Assembly: GCA_017629455.1 (NCBI GenBank)
Contig: JAGBXE010000162.1
Span: 1 to 8,103 of the forward strand
Origin: Kiritimatiellia bacterium
GTDB lineage: Bacteria > Verrucomicrobiota > Kiritimatiellia > RFP12 > UBA1067
Direction: 5' to 3'
DNA: 8,103 bases
The notes beneath the pieces were generated by a model, which saw nothing but the letters and a program-made list of their open reading frames with translations, was not told the origin of the DNA and made no database searches. A program made the translations under genes and the position numbers. Positions 1 to 5,798 of the stretch are shown piece after piece; position 1 is the stretch's first letter, and each line of letters opens with the position of its first letter.

Positions 1-1
1 G

Positions 2-1144
2 GGTCTTAAAAATAGGCCTTATGCCGTTATTGATGATGGTTGGCAAGCATCTGATTCTTGGCGCGAGGTGAATGAGCGCTGGGGCATGCCGATGGATAAG
101 GTAGCTTCGCGCATTGAGGCGATGGATGCTAAGCCCGGGCTTTGGTATAGGCCCCTTAAACATTTTTCAGCCGACCCTACGCTTGCTGAAGTTAAACGCA
201 CGATAGTAGGTGATATCGCTACTTTCAGAGAGTGGGGGTACAAGCTTCTCAAAATCGATTTTATTACTTTCGACTGGAATCATTCGTGGAATCCGCTCGG
301 GGTGTCGCCTGTAGTGAAAACGGATATCCATTGGGCCGACCGTACGCGCACCACGGCAGAAACGATACGCGATCTTTATAGCGCCATGCGTCAGGCGGCA
401 GGCGATGAAATTGTTATTATAGGGTGTAACGCCCTTGACCATTTTGCCGCGGGTCTCTTTGAAATTCAGCGCACTGGCGACGATACGAGCGGCTGCGATT
501 GGGCGCTTACGGCCAAATGCGGGCCTAACGCTTTAGGTATGCGCGCGCATCACCATGGCACGTTCTACGCACAAGATGGCGACTGCGCAGGGCTTGCTTA
601 TGCCGGTGGTGTCGATTGGAAGCTTAACGCGATGTGGATCGATCTTCTTTCGCGTTCGTCAGGGGCGTTCTTTGTTTCTTGGTTCCGCGACATATTAGAC
701 GATAATGTTAAAAAGGCGCTGACATCTGCATTTGAGCGCGCATCGAAAGTTCAGAGTGTTGCCGAGCCGCTAGACTGGATGGAGCGCCCTGACCCATGTG
801 TTTGGAACTGTGGCGGCGAGCGGATAGTTTATAATTGGAATCCTAAAGCCGATGTTGAACCAAAGGTTACTAAATTCTTAGTTCTCGGCGACGTACATTA
901 CTGTAATTACGACGATAATGGCGATCCTACGCCCGATCGTATGAATCGTTTGGCGGCAGATTTAGCCAAGAAGAATGCACAGTTTGATTTCGTTATGCAA
1001 GTTGGCGATATTGTCAATTGCCAGACTGGTCGCGTAGCCAGGTCGATTGCGGAATGTCGCGAAGAATGGCGTTATGCGCTTTCGGAAATGAAGCGTCTTT
1101 TCCCCGATAAGCCTGTACTTATTACTCCAGGAAACCACGACTGA
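2..1144 (+). CDS. Alpha-galactosidase-like (GH27/GH36-type) domain plus N-terminal half of a metallophosphoesterase (partial)
   Basis: The frame is open from the left edge; a GTG at 68 is only an internal Val codon, since the residues before it (VIDDGWQ at 9-15) are already a family motif. Hydrolase signs: DDGWQ at the end of an early barrel strand, GLWYRPL, then KID with the likely nucleophile Asp at residue 86 (bases 257-259). A GCN segment follows, and then RTGDDTSG with the conserved Arg at 470-472 and candidate acid/base Asp residues 160-161 (479-484). An AQDGDC segment resembles the DPDC motif of GH36-type enzymes. The substrate is probably an alpha-galactoside or related glycan; specificity cannot be read. 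The usual C-terminal beta-sandwich is reduced to about 25 residues and replaced by a phosphoesterase start: GDVH (metal-binding Asp 890-892, His 896-898), VGD (Asp 1007-1009) and GNHD (1130-1141). Translation would stop here without readthrough, giving a phosphoesterase half without its last histidine ligands. Confidence 0.72.
   Translation, partial: GLKNRPYAVIDDGWQASDSWREVNERWGMPMDKVASRIEAMDAKPGLWYRPLKHFSADPTLAEVKRTIVGDIATFREWGYKLLKIDFITFDWNHSWNPLGVSPVVKTDIHWADRTRTTAETIRDLYSAMRQAAGDEIVIIGCNALDHFAAGLFEIQRTGDDTSGCDWALTAKCGPNALGMRAHHHGTFYAQDGDCAGLAYAGGVDWKLNAMWIDLLSRSSGAFFVSWFRDILDDNVKKALTSAFERASKVQSVAEPLDWMERPDPCVWNCGGERIVYNWNPKADVEPKVTKFLVLGDVHYCNYDDNGDPTPDRMNRLAADLAKKNAQFDFVMQVGDIVNCQTGRVARSIAECREEWRYALSEMKRLFPDKPVLITPGNHD
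1142..1144 (+). other. Lone in-frame TGA following the GNHD motif
   Basis: The codon follows GGA AAC CAC GAC (Gly-Asn-His-Asp) and precedes TAC (Tyr). It is the only TGA in frame in roughly 2,300 codons across the window, while Trp is written TGG throughout and all the complete genes end in TAA or TAG. One substitution restores a sense codon: TGG (Trp) gives a GNHDWY sequence that resembles what I recall of other phosphoesterases, and CGA (Arg) or GGA (Gly) are alternatives. Confidence 0.9.
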
Positions 1145-2299
1145 TACGGTGGCGGTTCGTGGCAGGGGGGTGGAGCGTGCATACGTGAGCATTACATACC
1201 TTTTATCGAGCGCGAGTTAGGCTGTCCGCTTAATGGCCTACCTTTCTTTACGTTCCGCTTTAATGACGTAATGTTTATATTCCTCAATCACCTGGGGATG
1301 GAAAAAGGCGTTGATATTGAGTGTACTAAAATGCTCCGCAAGGCCATAGCTTCTGCCGATTCTGATCCTACTGTTTCGCGAGTTTTTGTCTTTTCGCATC
1401 CTGAAATCTGGAACGTAAATTATTTCCGCTTCAATGAAAATGCCGGGTATCTCTCCGAGTTGATGGCGGCGCGAAAGTTAGATGCATATTTTAGCGGCCA
1501 CGTCCATATGAACAGCGTGACGGCTAGAAAGAATGATTACGGCATGGCATTAAGGCAGATATGCGCAGCTGGCGTATGGCCGCCCGTAAAAGAAGGGCCC
1601 AAGCGTTTTCATGCCGTTCCATCAATGCAGTTAAACCCACTTCCGTCAAAGCGGCTCTTTTCAGATTTTCCTGCCGACGTCGAAAGCTACATACTCGTAG
1701 AAGCGTCTAAGGAAAAGGTCGTTCTTACGTTTGAAGAGGTCGGCGGCGGTGTTATCGGCCAGTACGAATGGAAGGGCCCATACGATTTAAATGCCGTTAA
1801 ACGCGCGCAGCCGCGCTTCAAAGAGTCGTTGCCACAAAAGGTTGCGCGAGCAAGGCTTTGGTATTATCCGCTCTTCGTTGATAGGATTTTCAATGCGCCT
1901 AAGGCGCCACGCTTTAGAGTAAATGGCCGCGATGTCGGCGAGGTTAAGCGCAATTATTCGTTCTACCATTCAAATTGGGGTAAGTTCTATATCGATCTTC
2001 CAGTCGATTTGATAGGCAAGGAAAATAAGGTTGAGATTGTTAATCCATCGGGAGAGCGTTTTCTTATCCGCGATTTAGCGCTTATGGCGGCAGGCACCGA
2101 CGGGGTTGAACATTTTACTCCCGTTCATGAGAAGATGATTTCCTTTGGCGACTATCGCACATTCTATATGGGCTTTGGCCTTGTGCACGAAAATATGGGC
2201 ATACTTCACAGCGACATTGAGACAAATGCCTCAAGCGAAGTTATTGAAGTTGTGCCGTACGGTCAGTCGCCGTACTTAGTTGAGCTAAACTTCCGATAA
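1145..2299 (+). CDS. C-terminal half of the metallophosphoesterase and trailing beta-rich domain (same frame, downstream of TGA)
   Basis: Directly after the TGA the frame continues with a glycine-rich loop, then segments typical of the calcineurin-like fold, including FFTFRF and a hydrophobic strand ending in LNH. It keeps the remaining metal ligands: His in SHPE (1397-1399) and GHVH (1496-1507). The first ATG is at 1271, but starting there would drop about 42 residues of the fold and all of DxH, GD and GNHD, and there is no convincing ribosome site before it, so independent translation as an active enzyme is unlikely. After about base 1680 the sequence (for instance ESYILVEASKEKVVLTFEEV) reads as alternating strands, consistent with a C-terminal beta domain such as those found on secreted phosphoesterases and glycosidases; I cannot assign a family. 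The stop is TAA at 2297-2299, two bases before the terminator hairpin. Confidence 0.65.
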   Translation, partial: YGGGSWQGGGACIREHYIPFIERELGCPLNGLPFFTFRFNDVMFIFLNHLGMEKGVDIECTKMLRKAIASADSDPTVSRVFVFSHPEIWNVNYFRFNENAGYLSELMAARKLDAYFSGHVHMNSVTARKNDYGMALRQICAAGVWPPVKEGPKRFHAVPSMQLNPLPSKRLFSDFPADVESYILVEASKEKVVLTFEEVGGGVIGQYEWKGPYDLNAVKRAQPRFKESLPQKVARARLWYYPLFVDRIFNAPKAPRFRVNGRDVGEVKRNYSFYHSNWGKFYIDLPVDLIGKENKVEIVNPSGERFLIRDLALMAAGTDGVEHFTPVHEKMISFGDYRTFYMGFGLVHENMGILHSDIETNASSEVIEVVPYGQSPYLVELNFR

Positions 2300-2300
2300 T

Positions 2301-2328
2301 AAAATAAGCGCTTAAGCGCGCTTATTTT
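2301..2328. terminator. Bidirectional intrinsic terminator between convergent genes
   Basis: Perfect 11-bp inverted repeat: AAAATAAGCGC (2301-2311), six-base loop (2312-2317), GCGCTTATTTT (2318-2328), with an extra T at 2329. The A/T outer arms supply a T-run on each strand, as expected for a two-way terminator. It begins two bases after the phosphoesterase stop codon and contains the TAA of the glycosyltransferase (2322-2324, read on the minus strand), so one hairpin can end both transcripts. Confidence 0.85.
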
Positions 2329-3110
2329 TCCCAAAGCTCCTTGACCCATGGACACGGGCGTGTCCATCCGTCGAGGTGCTTTGAACCGCGGAAGCCTTCA
2401 ATTGCTTGCGTAGGCGAAGGTGTGCCATGGAAGCAGAGAATGCGAGTATCTTTTGGCATCCGTGGAACTAGGAAGTGGTTCAGCGGCCATGGCCATGTGC
2501 AGCTGCGTTTGAATGAGCGTACAAAGTTGTCGGGCCAGAAGTTCACTTTATCAAAACCAACGGCATGTGTCATGTAGGCTTGCTCTGTACCGAAGACAAG
2601 CGGATCCATTGCAACGTCGGCTTCGCTTTTAAACTTCTCGTAGATGTAGTGGCTTTTTTCGCCGGCATCAAACCTAAAACAGCTTGAATTTCCGCAGAAG
2701 GGAACTTTGCGGAAAAGGCGTTTTCTTAAAGCCACCCAATTTTGGATTATGCAAAACTCGCCTGGCTTATAATCGAAGAAACAGTCAAGATCGCCCGTGA
2801 TGATTTGGTCGATATCAAGGAAAAGCGTAGTGCCTTCGAGGTTGGCAAAGCCAGGCGAGAACACGAGAAGCTTAACGTAGATCCCGGGCCATTCGGGATA
2901 GCGATCGTTCGGGTGCAGCCAATCGGGCTTAGCTGGAAATTCAACGGCTTCAACGCCTTCGCATAGCCCGGTAGGGTCGTCGGTTACGCATACAAACCTG
3001 AAAGGGCGTTTGAGGTGTGTTTTAACCCCACGATATACGCGGTTTACGTATTCTGCCGGGTACAGCGTACCCCATTTAAGCGTGAGGATGTTGACTGTTG
3101 AATTTTTCAT
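2322..3110 (-). CDS. Small GT-A-fold glycosyltransferase (GT8-like), cytosolic
   Basis: A 262-residue protein predicted to transfer a sugar from a nucleotide donor. Visible features: an N-terminal Rossmann-like start (VNILTLKWGTLYP), a strand FRFVCVTDD near residue 38, and a DxD-type metal/nucleotide motif LDIDQII with Asp 99 and Asp 101. Further along are GTEQAYM at 174-180 and a late His in CFHGTP (226-231), which matches the C-terminal metal-binding His of GT8-like enzymes. No signal peptide or membrane segment is seen, so it probably acts in the cytosol, perhaps on a lipid-linked or surface glycan. Acceptor and donor cannot be told. It starts at ATG 3110 without a Shine-Dalgarno site, 35 bases after the ZIP transporter stop, and could be transcribed with it or from the extended -10 just upstream. 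It ends inside the terminator hairpin. Family membership is fairly sure, function is not. Confidence 0.8.
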   Translation of the reverse strand: MKNSTVNILTLKWGTLYPAEYVNRVYRGVKTHLKRPFRFVCVTDDPTGLCEGVEAVEFPAKPDWLHPNDRYPEWPGIYVKLLVFSPGFANLEGTTLFLDIDQIITGDLDCFFDYKPGEFCIIQNWVALRKRLFRKVPFCGNSSCFRFDAGEKSHYIYEKFKSEADVAMDPLVFGTEQAYMTHAVGFDKVNFWPDNFVRSFKRSCTWPWPLNHFLVPRMPKDTRILCFHGTPSPTQAIEGFRGSKHLDGWTRPCPWVKELWEK

Positions 3111-3116
3111 TTGTCG

Positions 3117-3127
3117 ATATTATATCA
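3117..3127 (-). promoter_or_regulatory. Extended -10 promoter immediately upstream of the glycosyltransferase
   Basis: Read on the minus strand the gap contains TTTGATATAATA: a TGn extended -10 joined to a perfect TATAAT (3119-3124). There is no recognisable -35. Usual spacing would place the start of transcription one or two bases before the ATG at 3110, giving a nearly leaderless mRNA, which agrees with the absence of a Shine-Dalgarno sequence. The same 12 bases occur in the promoter of the FmdB gene. Confidence 0.5.
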
Positions 3128-3145
3128 AAAGGGAGTAGTAAACGC

Positions 3146-3913
3146 TTACGCTCCTTGGAGCAGGCGCTGCATAATAACTACAAGTAGAATGCCCGAAAGA
3201 AGCGCGAATGTCGCCGGTTTTTCGTAGCCGTGAGCGTGTGTTTCTGGTATCATTTCGTCGCTAATTACGTAGAGCATTGCGCCCCCGGCAGCTGCTAGCA
3301 TAAAGGGCATTATGCTGGAAAATATCGATATAAGCGCACATCCCGTTAAGACTGACACGACGCTTATCGCGGCAATTGCAAATGAGAGACATATGACGCG
3401 TTTAGCTGCGATCCCGATTGCGAAAAGGGGCGTGACGATTACAATGGCTTCTGGGATGTTTTGAAGTGAAATGGAACTAGCAACTGTAAGGATATCGTCG
3501 ACATTTTCCGTTCCGAAGCTAACGCCCGTAGCGAGGCCTTCCGGGATCTTATGAAGTGCGATTGCCGTTACGAAGAGAAGTGTTCGGCTTATGCCGACGT
3601 TTGATTTGTGTGTTTCTGTGTCGATGCCGGCGATTCTATGAAGGTGAGGAACGATTCGGTCTAGAAGGCTTATGAGTGCTGCGCCAGCAAATGTGCCGAT
3701 TGTTGCAAGAAGAAGGCCGCCGCCTCCGCCTGCTTCGAACGCTGGTGCGATTAGCCCGAGAAACGCGGCAGCTAGCATAACTCCGGCAGCGAAGCCGAGA
3801 ACAATGTCGTTGAGCCTATGAGGGATATGGCGAAAGAGAAGCCCGGCTATAACTCCAACTATTATCGAGCCGCCGATTGAAAGAAGGACGATAGAAAGGA
3901 TTTTCAAATTCAT
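3146..3913 (-). CDS. ZIP-family divalent metal transporter, GufA-like
   Basis: A 255-residue polytopic membrane protein that would import zinc or another divalent metal. About eight hydrophobic segments are visible, from residues 5-25 to 235-250. The family motifs sit in segments four and five: HKIPEG (121-126) and QNIPEA (151-156), with DEMIPETH (219-226) in segment six. Gln in place of His in the second motif is typical of the GufA/ZIP11 branch rather than E. coli ZupT. Lys instead of Asn in the first motif and Ala instead of Gly in the second are unusual. The start is ATG at 3911-3913: an AAAGGA site (3923-3928) lies nine bases upstream, whereas the in-frame TTG at 3917-3919 would be only three bases from it. 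A His/Asp loop around residues 88-103 could bind metal. Metal specificity cannot be read from the sequence. Confidence 0.88.
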   Translation of the reverse strand: MNLKILSIVLLSIGGSIIVGVIAGLLFRHIPHRLNDIVLGFAAGVMLAAAFLGLIAPAFEAGGGGGLLLATIGTFAGAALISLLDRIVPHLHRIAGIDTETHKSNVGISRTLLFVTAIALHKIPEGLATGVSFGTENVDDILTVASSISLQNIPEAIVIVTPLFAIGIAAKRVICLSFAIAAISVVSVLTGCALISIFSSIMPFMLAAAGGAMLYVISDEMIPETHAHGYEKPATFALLSGILLVVIMQRLLQGA

Positions 3914-3922
3914 CTTCAAGAT

Positions 3923-3928
3923 TCCTTT
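3923..3928 (-). promoter_or_regulatory. Shine-Dalgarno site that fixes the transporter start
   Basis: AAAGGA on the minus strand, nine bases before ATG 3913 and only three before the in-frame TTG at 3919, so the ATG is preferred. Confidence 0.6.
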
Positions 3929-3934
3929 ATGTGG

Positions 3935-3963
3935 ATTGTATAAAAAGAACTGATATATTGCAA
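3935..3963 (-). promoter_or_regulatory. Sigma70-like promoter of the ZIP transporter
   Basis: On the minus strand TTGCAA (3958-3963, four of six matches to the -35 consensus) is followed by a 17-base spacer and TACAAT (3935-3940, five of six matches to -10). Transcription would begin near 3928. I saw no clear Fur- or Zur-type palindrome over it, so metal control is not shown by the sequence. Confidence 0.55.
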
Positions 3964-4009
3964 CACGCCCAAGCGGAAGAGTTTGATCAAGTATCTAGGG
4001 TCGGTGATT

Positions 4010-4018
4010 TGATATAAT
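4010..4018 (+). promoter_or_regulatory. Extended -10 promoter of the fmdB-pyrF operon
   Basis: TGA followed by a perfect TATAAT (4013-4018) forms an extended -10; no -35 hexamer is found at normal spacing. Transcription would start near 4025. A GGAG ribosome site follows at 4030-4033, eight bases before ATG 4042. With the transporter promoter it occupies the 128-base divergent gap. Confidence 0.55.
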
Positions 4019-4041
4019 ACGCACAAGACGGAGTTTTACTG

Positions 4042-4293
4042 ATGCCGACATACGTTTACGAGCCAAAGGATGCTACCAAAGCGTGCGAAGAGTGTCGCAA
4101 TAGCTTTGAGATAGTCCAGTCAATTGCAGATGCCGCGCTTACAAATTGTCCTAAATGCGGCGCTGCTATTTTTAGGGTGATTCAGGCCCCTGGGCTAGGT
4201 AGGTCTAAAACGGATTTGCACTATCGCGCGAAGCGCGCAGGTTTTCATACGCTTAAGCGCGTAAATAAGGGCGAGTACGAAAAGATGTACTAG
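4042..4293 (+). CDS. FmdB-family zinc-ribbon protein
   Basis: An 83-residue protein beginning MPTYVYEP, the hallmark start of the FmdB/putative regulatory protein family. Two Cys pairs, Cys15-x2-Cys18 and Cys36-x2-Cys39, would hold one structural zinc. Between them FEIVQSIAD aligns with the family's conserved FE-x-xQS-x-x-D. The lysine/arginine-rich tail (residues 55-80) is compatible with nucleic-acid or ribosome contact, but that is inference. The family was named from a regulator candidate near formamidase genes; its molecular role remains poorly defined. The start is well supported by GGAG eight bases upstream. It is the first gene of the plus-strand run, 38 bases before pyrF. Note that a second glycine-rich tail common in the family is absent here. 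Confidence 0.88.
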   Translation: MPTYVYEPKDATKACEECRNSFEIVQSIADAALTNCPKCGAAIFRVIQAPGLGRSKTDLHYRAKRAGFHTLKRVNKGEYEKMY

Positions 4294-4320
4294 GCGAGTT
4301 GTTTAGAATTTAGTATTATT

Positions 4321-4327
4321 AAAGGAG
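4321..4327 (+). promoter_or_regulatory. Strong Shine-Dalgarno site of pyrF
   Basis: AAAGGAG ends four bases before ATG 4332; it is the best ribosome site in the window, in contrast to the two genes that follow. Confidence 0.7.
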
Positions 4328-4331
4328 AAAT

Positions 4332-5018
4332 ATGGCAGAACTTATTGTAGCACTTGACGTTAACTCAAGGCAGGAAGCGGTCGACAAGGTCGTTCAAATC
4401 GGCGATGCGGTAAATTTTTATAAGATTGGTCTTGAGCTTTTTACAGCTGAAGGCCCCGATGTCGTTAAGGCCGTAAAAGACCTTGGAAAGCGCGTCTTTC
4501 TTGATCTCAAGTTCCACGACATACCGCGCACGGTAGAGCGCTCGGTGCGCTCGGGCGGTAAGCTCGGCGTCGATTTAATGACGATCCATTCCGTCGGTGC
4601 AAGCGCCATGATTAAGGCCGCCGCGGAAGCAGCAGCAGAGTTTCCCGGTCTTAATATTCTTGCTGTTACTGTGCTTACTTCGCTTGATGCAGGCGACTTG
4701 TCCGACATTGGCATTGCTGGCCGCACGCCGGCAGAGCAGGTTGAAGCGATGGCTCGCTTTGCGGTTGAAAATGGGGCTCATGGGCTAGTTTGCTCGCCCA
4801 AGGAAGTAGGGGCTCTTTCGTCTTCGTTACGCCCGGGAACGCTCTTTGTCACGCCTGGTGTGCGCCCGGCTGGTGCAGATGTTGGCGATCAAAAGCGCAT
4901 TGCCACGCCTGCAGATGCCGTTAGAGACGGAGCAACGCACTTGGTTGTCGGGCGCCCCGTGTTGGCGGCTAGCGATCCTGCAGCTGCTGCTAGGGAAATC
5001 CTATCGCAGATGGCTTAA
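4332..5018 (+). CDS. pyrF: Orotidine-5'-phosphate decarboxylase
   Basis: A 228-residue cytosolic enzyme that converts orotidine 5'-phosphate to UMP, the last step of de novo pyrimidine nucleotide synthesis. It has the full set of group I PyrF signs: ALDV with Asp9 on the first barrel strand and Lys31 in FYKIG. The catalytic block DLKFHDIPRT (58-67) supplies the Asp-Lys-Asp array (Asp58, Lys60, Asp63). HSVGA (86-90) follows, then the phosphate-binding end of the barrel, TPGVRPAG (174-181) and VVGRPV (205-210). Length is normal for bacteria. ATG 4332 follows a strong AAAGGAG. No other pyr gene is nearby, so in this genome pyrimidine genes are probably scattered. It sits between fmdB and the DUF218 gene, 20 bases from the latter, most likely in one transcript. 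Confidence 0.96.
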   Translation: MAELIVALDVNSRQEAVDKVVQIGDAVNFYKIGLELFTAEGPDVVKAVKDLGKRVFLDLKFHDIPRTVERSVRSGGKLGVDLMTIHSVGASAMIKAAAEAAAEFPGLNILAVTVLTSLDAGDLSDIGIAGRTPAEQVEAMARFAVENGAHGLVCSPKEVGALSSSLRPGTLFVTPGVRPAGADVGDQKRIATPADAVRDGATHLVVGRPVLAASDPAAAAREILSQMA

Positions 5019-5038
5019 TTACTTACTTTTGTAGGCCA

Positions 5039-5782
5039 ATGTTCATTCTGAATAAAATTGTTTGGTCTATTTTTAATCCAGTTGCGGCCGTTCTAATTGG
5101 AGCGGTCGCAGGTTTTATTCTTATGACGCGCCATCGCCGTCTAGGCGGCGTAATGGTGGCGGCATCTTTTGCGTTGCTTTGGTTTGCCTCAACGCTGATG
5201 TGCGCTTGTATTCTTGGGCTTCCGCTTGAGAAACCTTATGTCGGAGCACAAAATTTTGAGTCGCTTCCCGAGGCTGATGCAATTGTTGTTTTAGGTGGCG
5301 GCGTCTCTAAGTCTGATAGGCTTTTGTACCCAGAGATGTTTGACGCGGCAGATCGCGTCTGGCACGCTGCGCGTCTTTGGAAAGCGCGCAAGGCCCCAAT
5401 CGTTATTACTTCCGGATCGAACGATTTAGCTTCGACAGTTCCGCTTTTGAAAGATTTTGGCGTTCCGAGTGAGGCTATAGTATCTGAAGATGAGTCGCGT
5501 AATACGTACGAAAATTCGCGCTTTACGGAGAAGCTTCTTAAGAAGGGCGCTAATGCATCGCCAACAATACTTTTAGTTACGAGTGCATGGCATATGAAGC
5601 GCGCATCGGCTAATTTCGCAAAGACTTCGCTTAAGGTAGTTCCTGCGCCTTGCGATTATTCCGCACATACAGCATATTATTCCCAGAGGCTTTTCTTTGA
5701 ATGGTTTTTGCCAAGCGCAGATTCGCTTGCGCGGACTAGTTTCTTCTTTAAAGAGTGGCTAGGGCGTTTTGCTCGCCGATAA
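5039..5782 (+). CDS. YdcF/SanA/ElyC-like DUF218 membrane protein
   Basis: A 247-residue protein with two N-terminal membrane segments (about residues 8-29 and 36-60) and a DUF218 domain (about 79-205). Domain signs are ADAIVVLGGG (79-88), PIVITSG (120-126), the acidic block SEDESRNTYENS (149-160) and VTSAWHMKRA (180-189). The two-helix plus DUF218 layout matches ElyC, which in E. coli affects envelope and lipid-carrier homeostasis; the domain would face the periplasm or cell surface. Its biochemical activity is not established for the family. ATG 5039 lies 20 bases after pyrF with at most a weak AGG in front, so translation may depend on coupling to pyrF. It stops at 5780-5782, 14 bases before the next gene. 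Confidence 0.88.
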   Translation: MFILNKIVWSIFNPVAAVLIGAVAGFILMTRHRRLGGVMVAASFALLWFASTLMCACILGLPLEKPYVGAQNFESLPEADAIVVLGGGVSKSDRLLYPEMFDAADRVWHAARLWKARKAPIVITSGSNDLASTVPLLKDFGVPSEAIVSEDESRNTYENSRFTEKLLKKGANASPTILLVTSAWHMKRASANFAKTSLKVVPAPCDYSAHTAYYSQRLFFEWFLPSADSLARTSFFFKEWLGRFARR

Positions 5783-5798
5783 ACAATAACTCGCCGAT
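5772..5798 (+). repeat. Short direct repeat across a gene junction
   Basis: CTCGCCGAT occurs at 5772-5780 and again at 5790-5798, an 18-base period that spans the DUF218 stop codon and the start codon of the next gene. Confidence 0.7.

Larger units (their letters stand above)
2..2299 (+). pseudogene. GH-D clan hydrolase-like / metallophosphoesterase fusion, interrupted by an in-frame TGA; 5' end outside window
   Basis: A single frame runs from base 2 to the TAA at 2297-2299 (765 codons before the stop) with only one interruption, TGA at codon 381 (1142-1144). Both halves of the phosphoesterase active site lie in the same frame on either side of that codon, so this is one gene, not two. In order the product holds an alpha-galactosidase-like TIM barrel (visible residues 1 to about 265), a short linker, a calcineurin-like phosphoesterase (about 290-540), and a C-terminal region (about 560-765) rich in predicted strands. 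The missing N-terminus probably lies upstream of the window. The gene could be inactivated by a point mutation, be read through at UGA, or carry a base-call error. Other codons look intact, with no frameshift, so any mutation would be recent. It ends in a strong hairpin and converges on a glycosyltransferase gene. Confidence 0.75.

Noticed and set aside
1145..1210. Bacterial SECIS element for selenocysteine at the TGA
   Set aside because: The downstream bases are G-rich with few C partners; only three-base stems were seen at the right distance.
1142..2299. Genome-wide reassignment of TGA to Trp or Gly
   Set aside because: Only one in-frame TGA exists in the window while TGG is used freely for Trp and GGN for Gly; a reassigned code would show many TGA codons.
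1271..2299. Independent second gene starting at ATG 1271
   Set aside because: It begins inside the phosphoesterase fold, lacks three of the five metal motifs, and has no ribosome site; it is the continuation of the upstream frame.
3978..3989. AGAGTTTGATCA, identical to the conserved 5' end of 16S rRNA genes
   Set aside because: The following bases do not continue as 16S (no TGGCTCAG), and the stretch lies in a short intergenic region directly before an extended -10; taken as chance.
4251..4261. GCTTAAGCGCG, shared with the terminator loop at 2310-2320
   Set aside because: Inside fmdB it is explained by Leu-Lys-Arg codons; related AAGCGC strings are common here through Lys-Arg codon choice, not a dispersed repeat.
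4418..4726. Long antisense open frame within pyrF
   Set aside because: Ser/Ala/Arg-rich translation with no motif, opposite a clearly conserved gene; a shadow of codon usage. Similar antisense frames in uvrC and the glycosyltransferase were dismissed for the same reason.
5755..5796. Earlier GTG start for the TIM-barrel gene
   Set aside because: It overlaps the previous gene by 28 bases and adds a tail that does not resemble the family; ATG 5797 begins at the first barrel strand.
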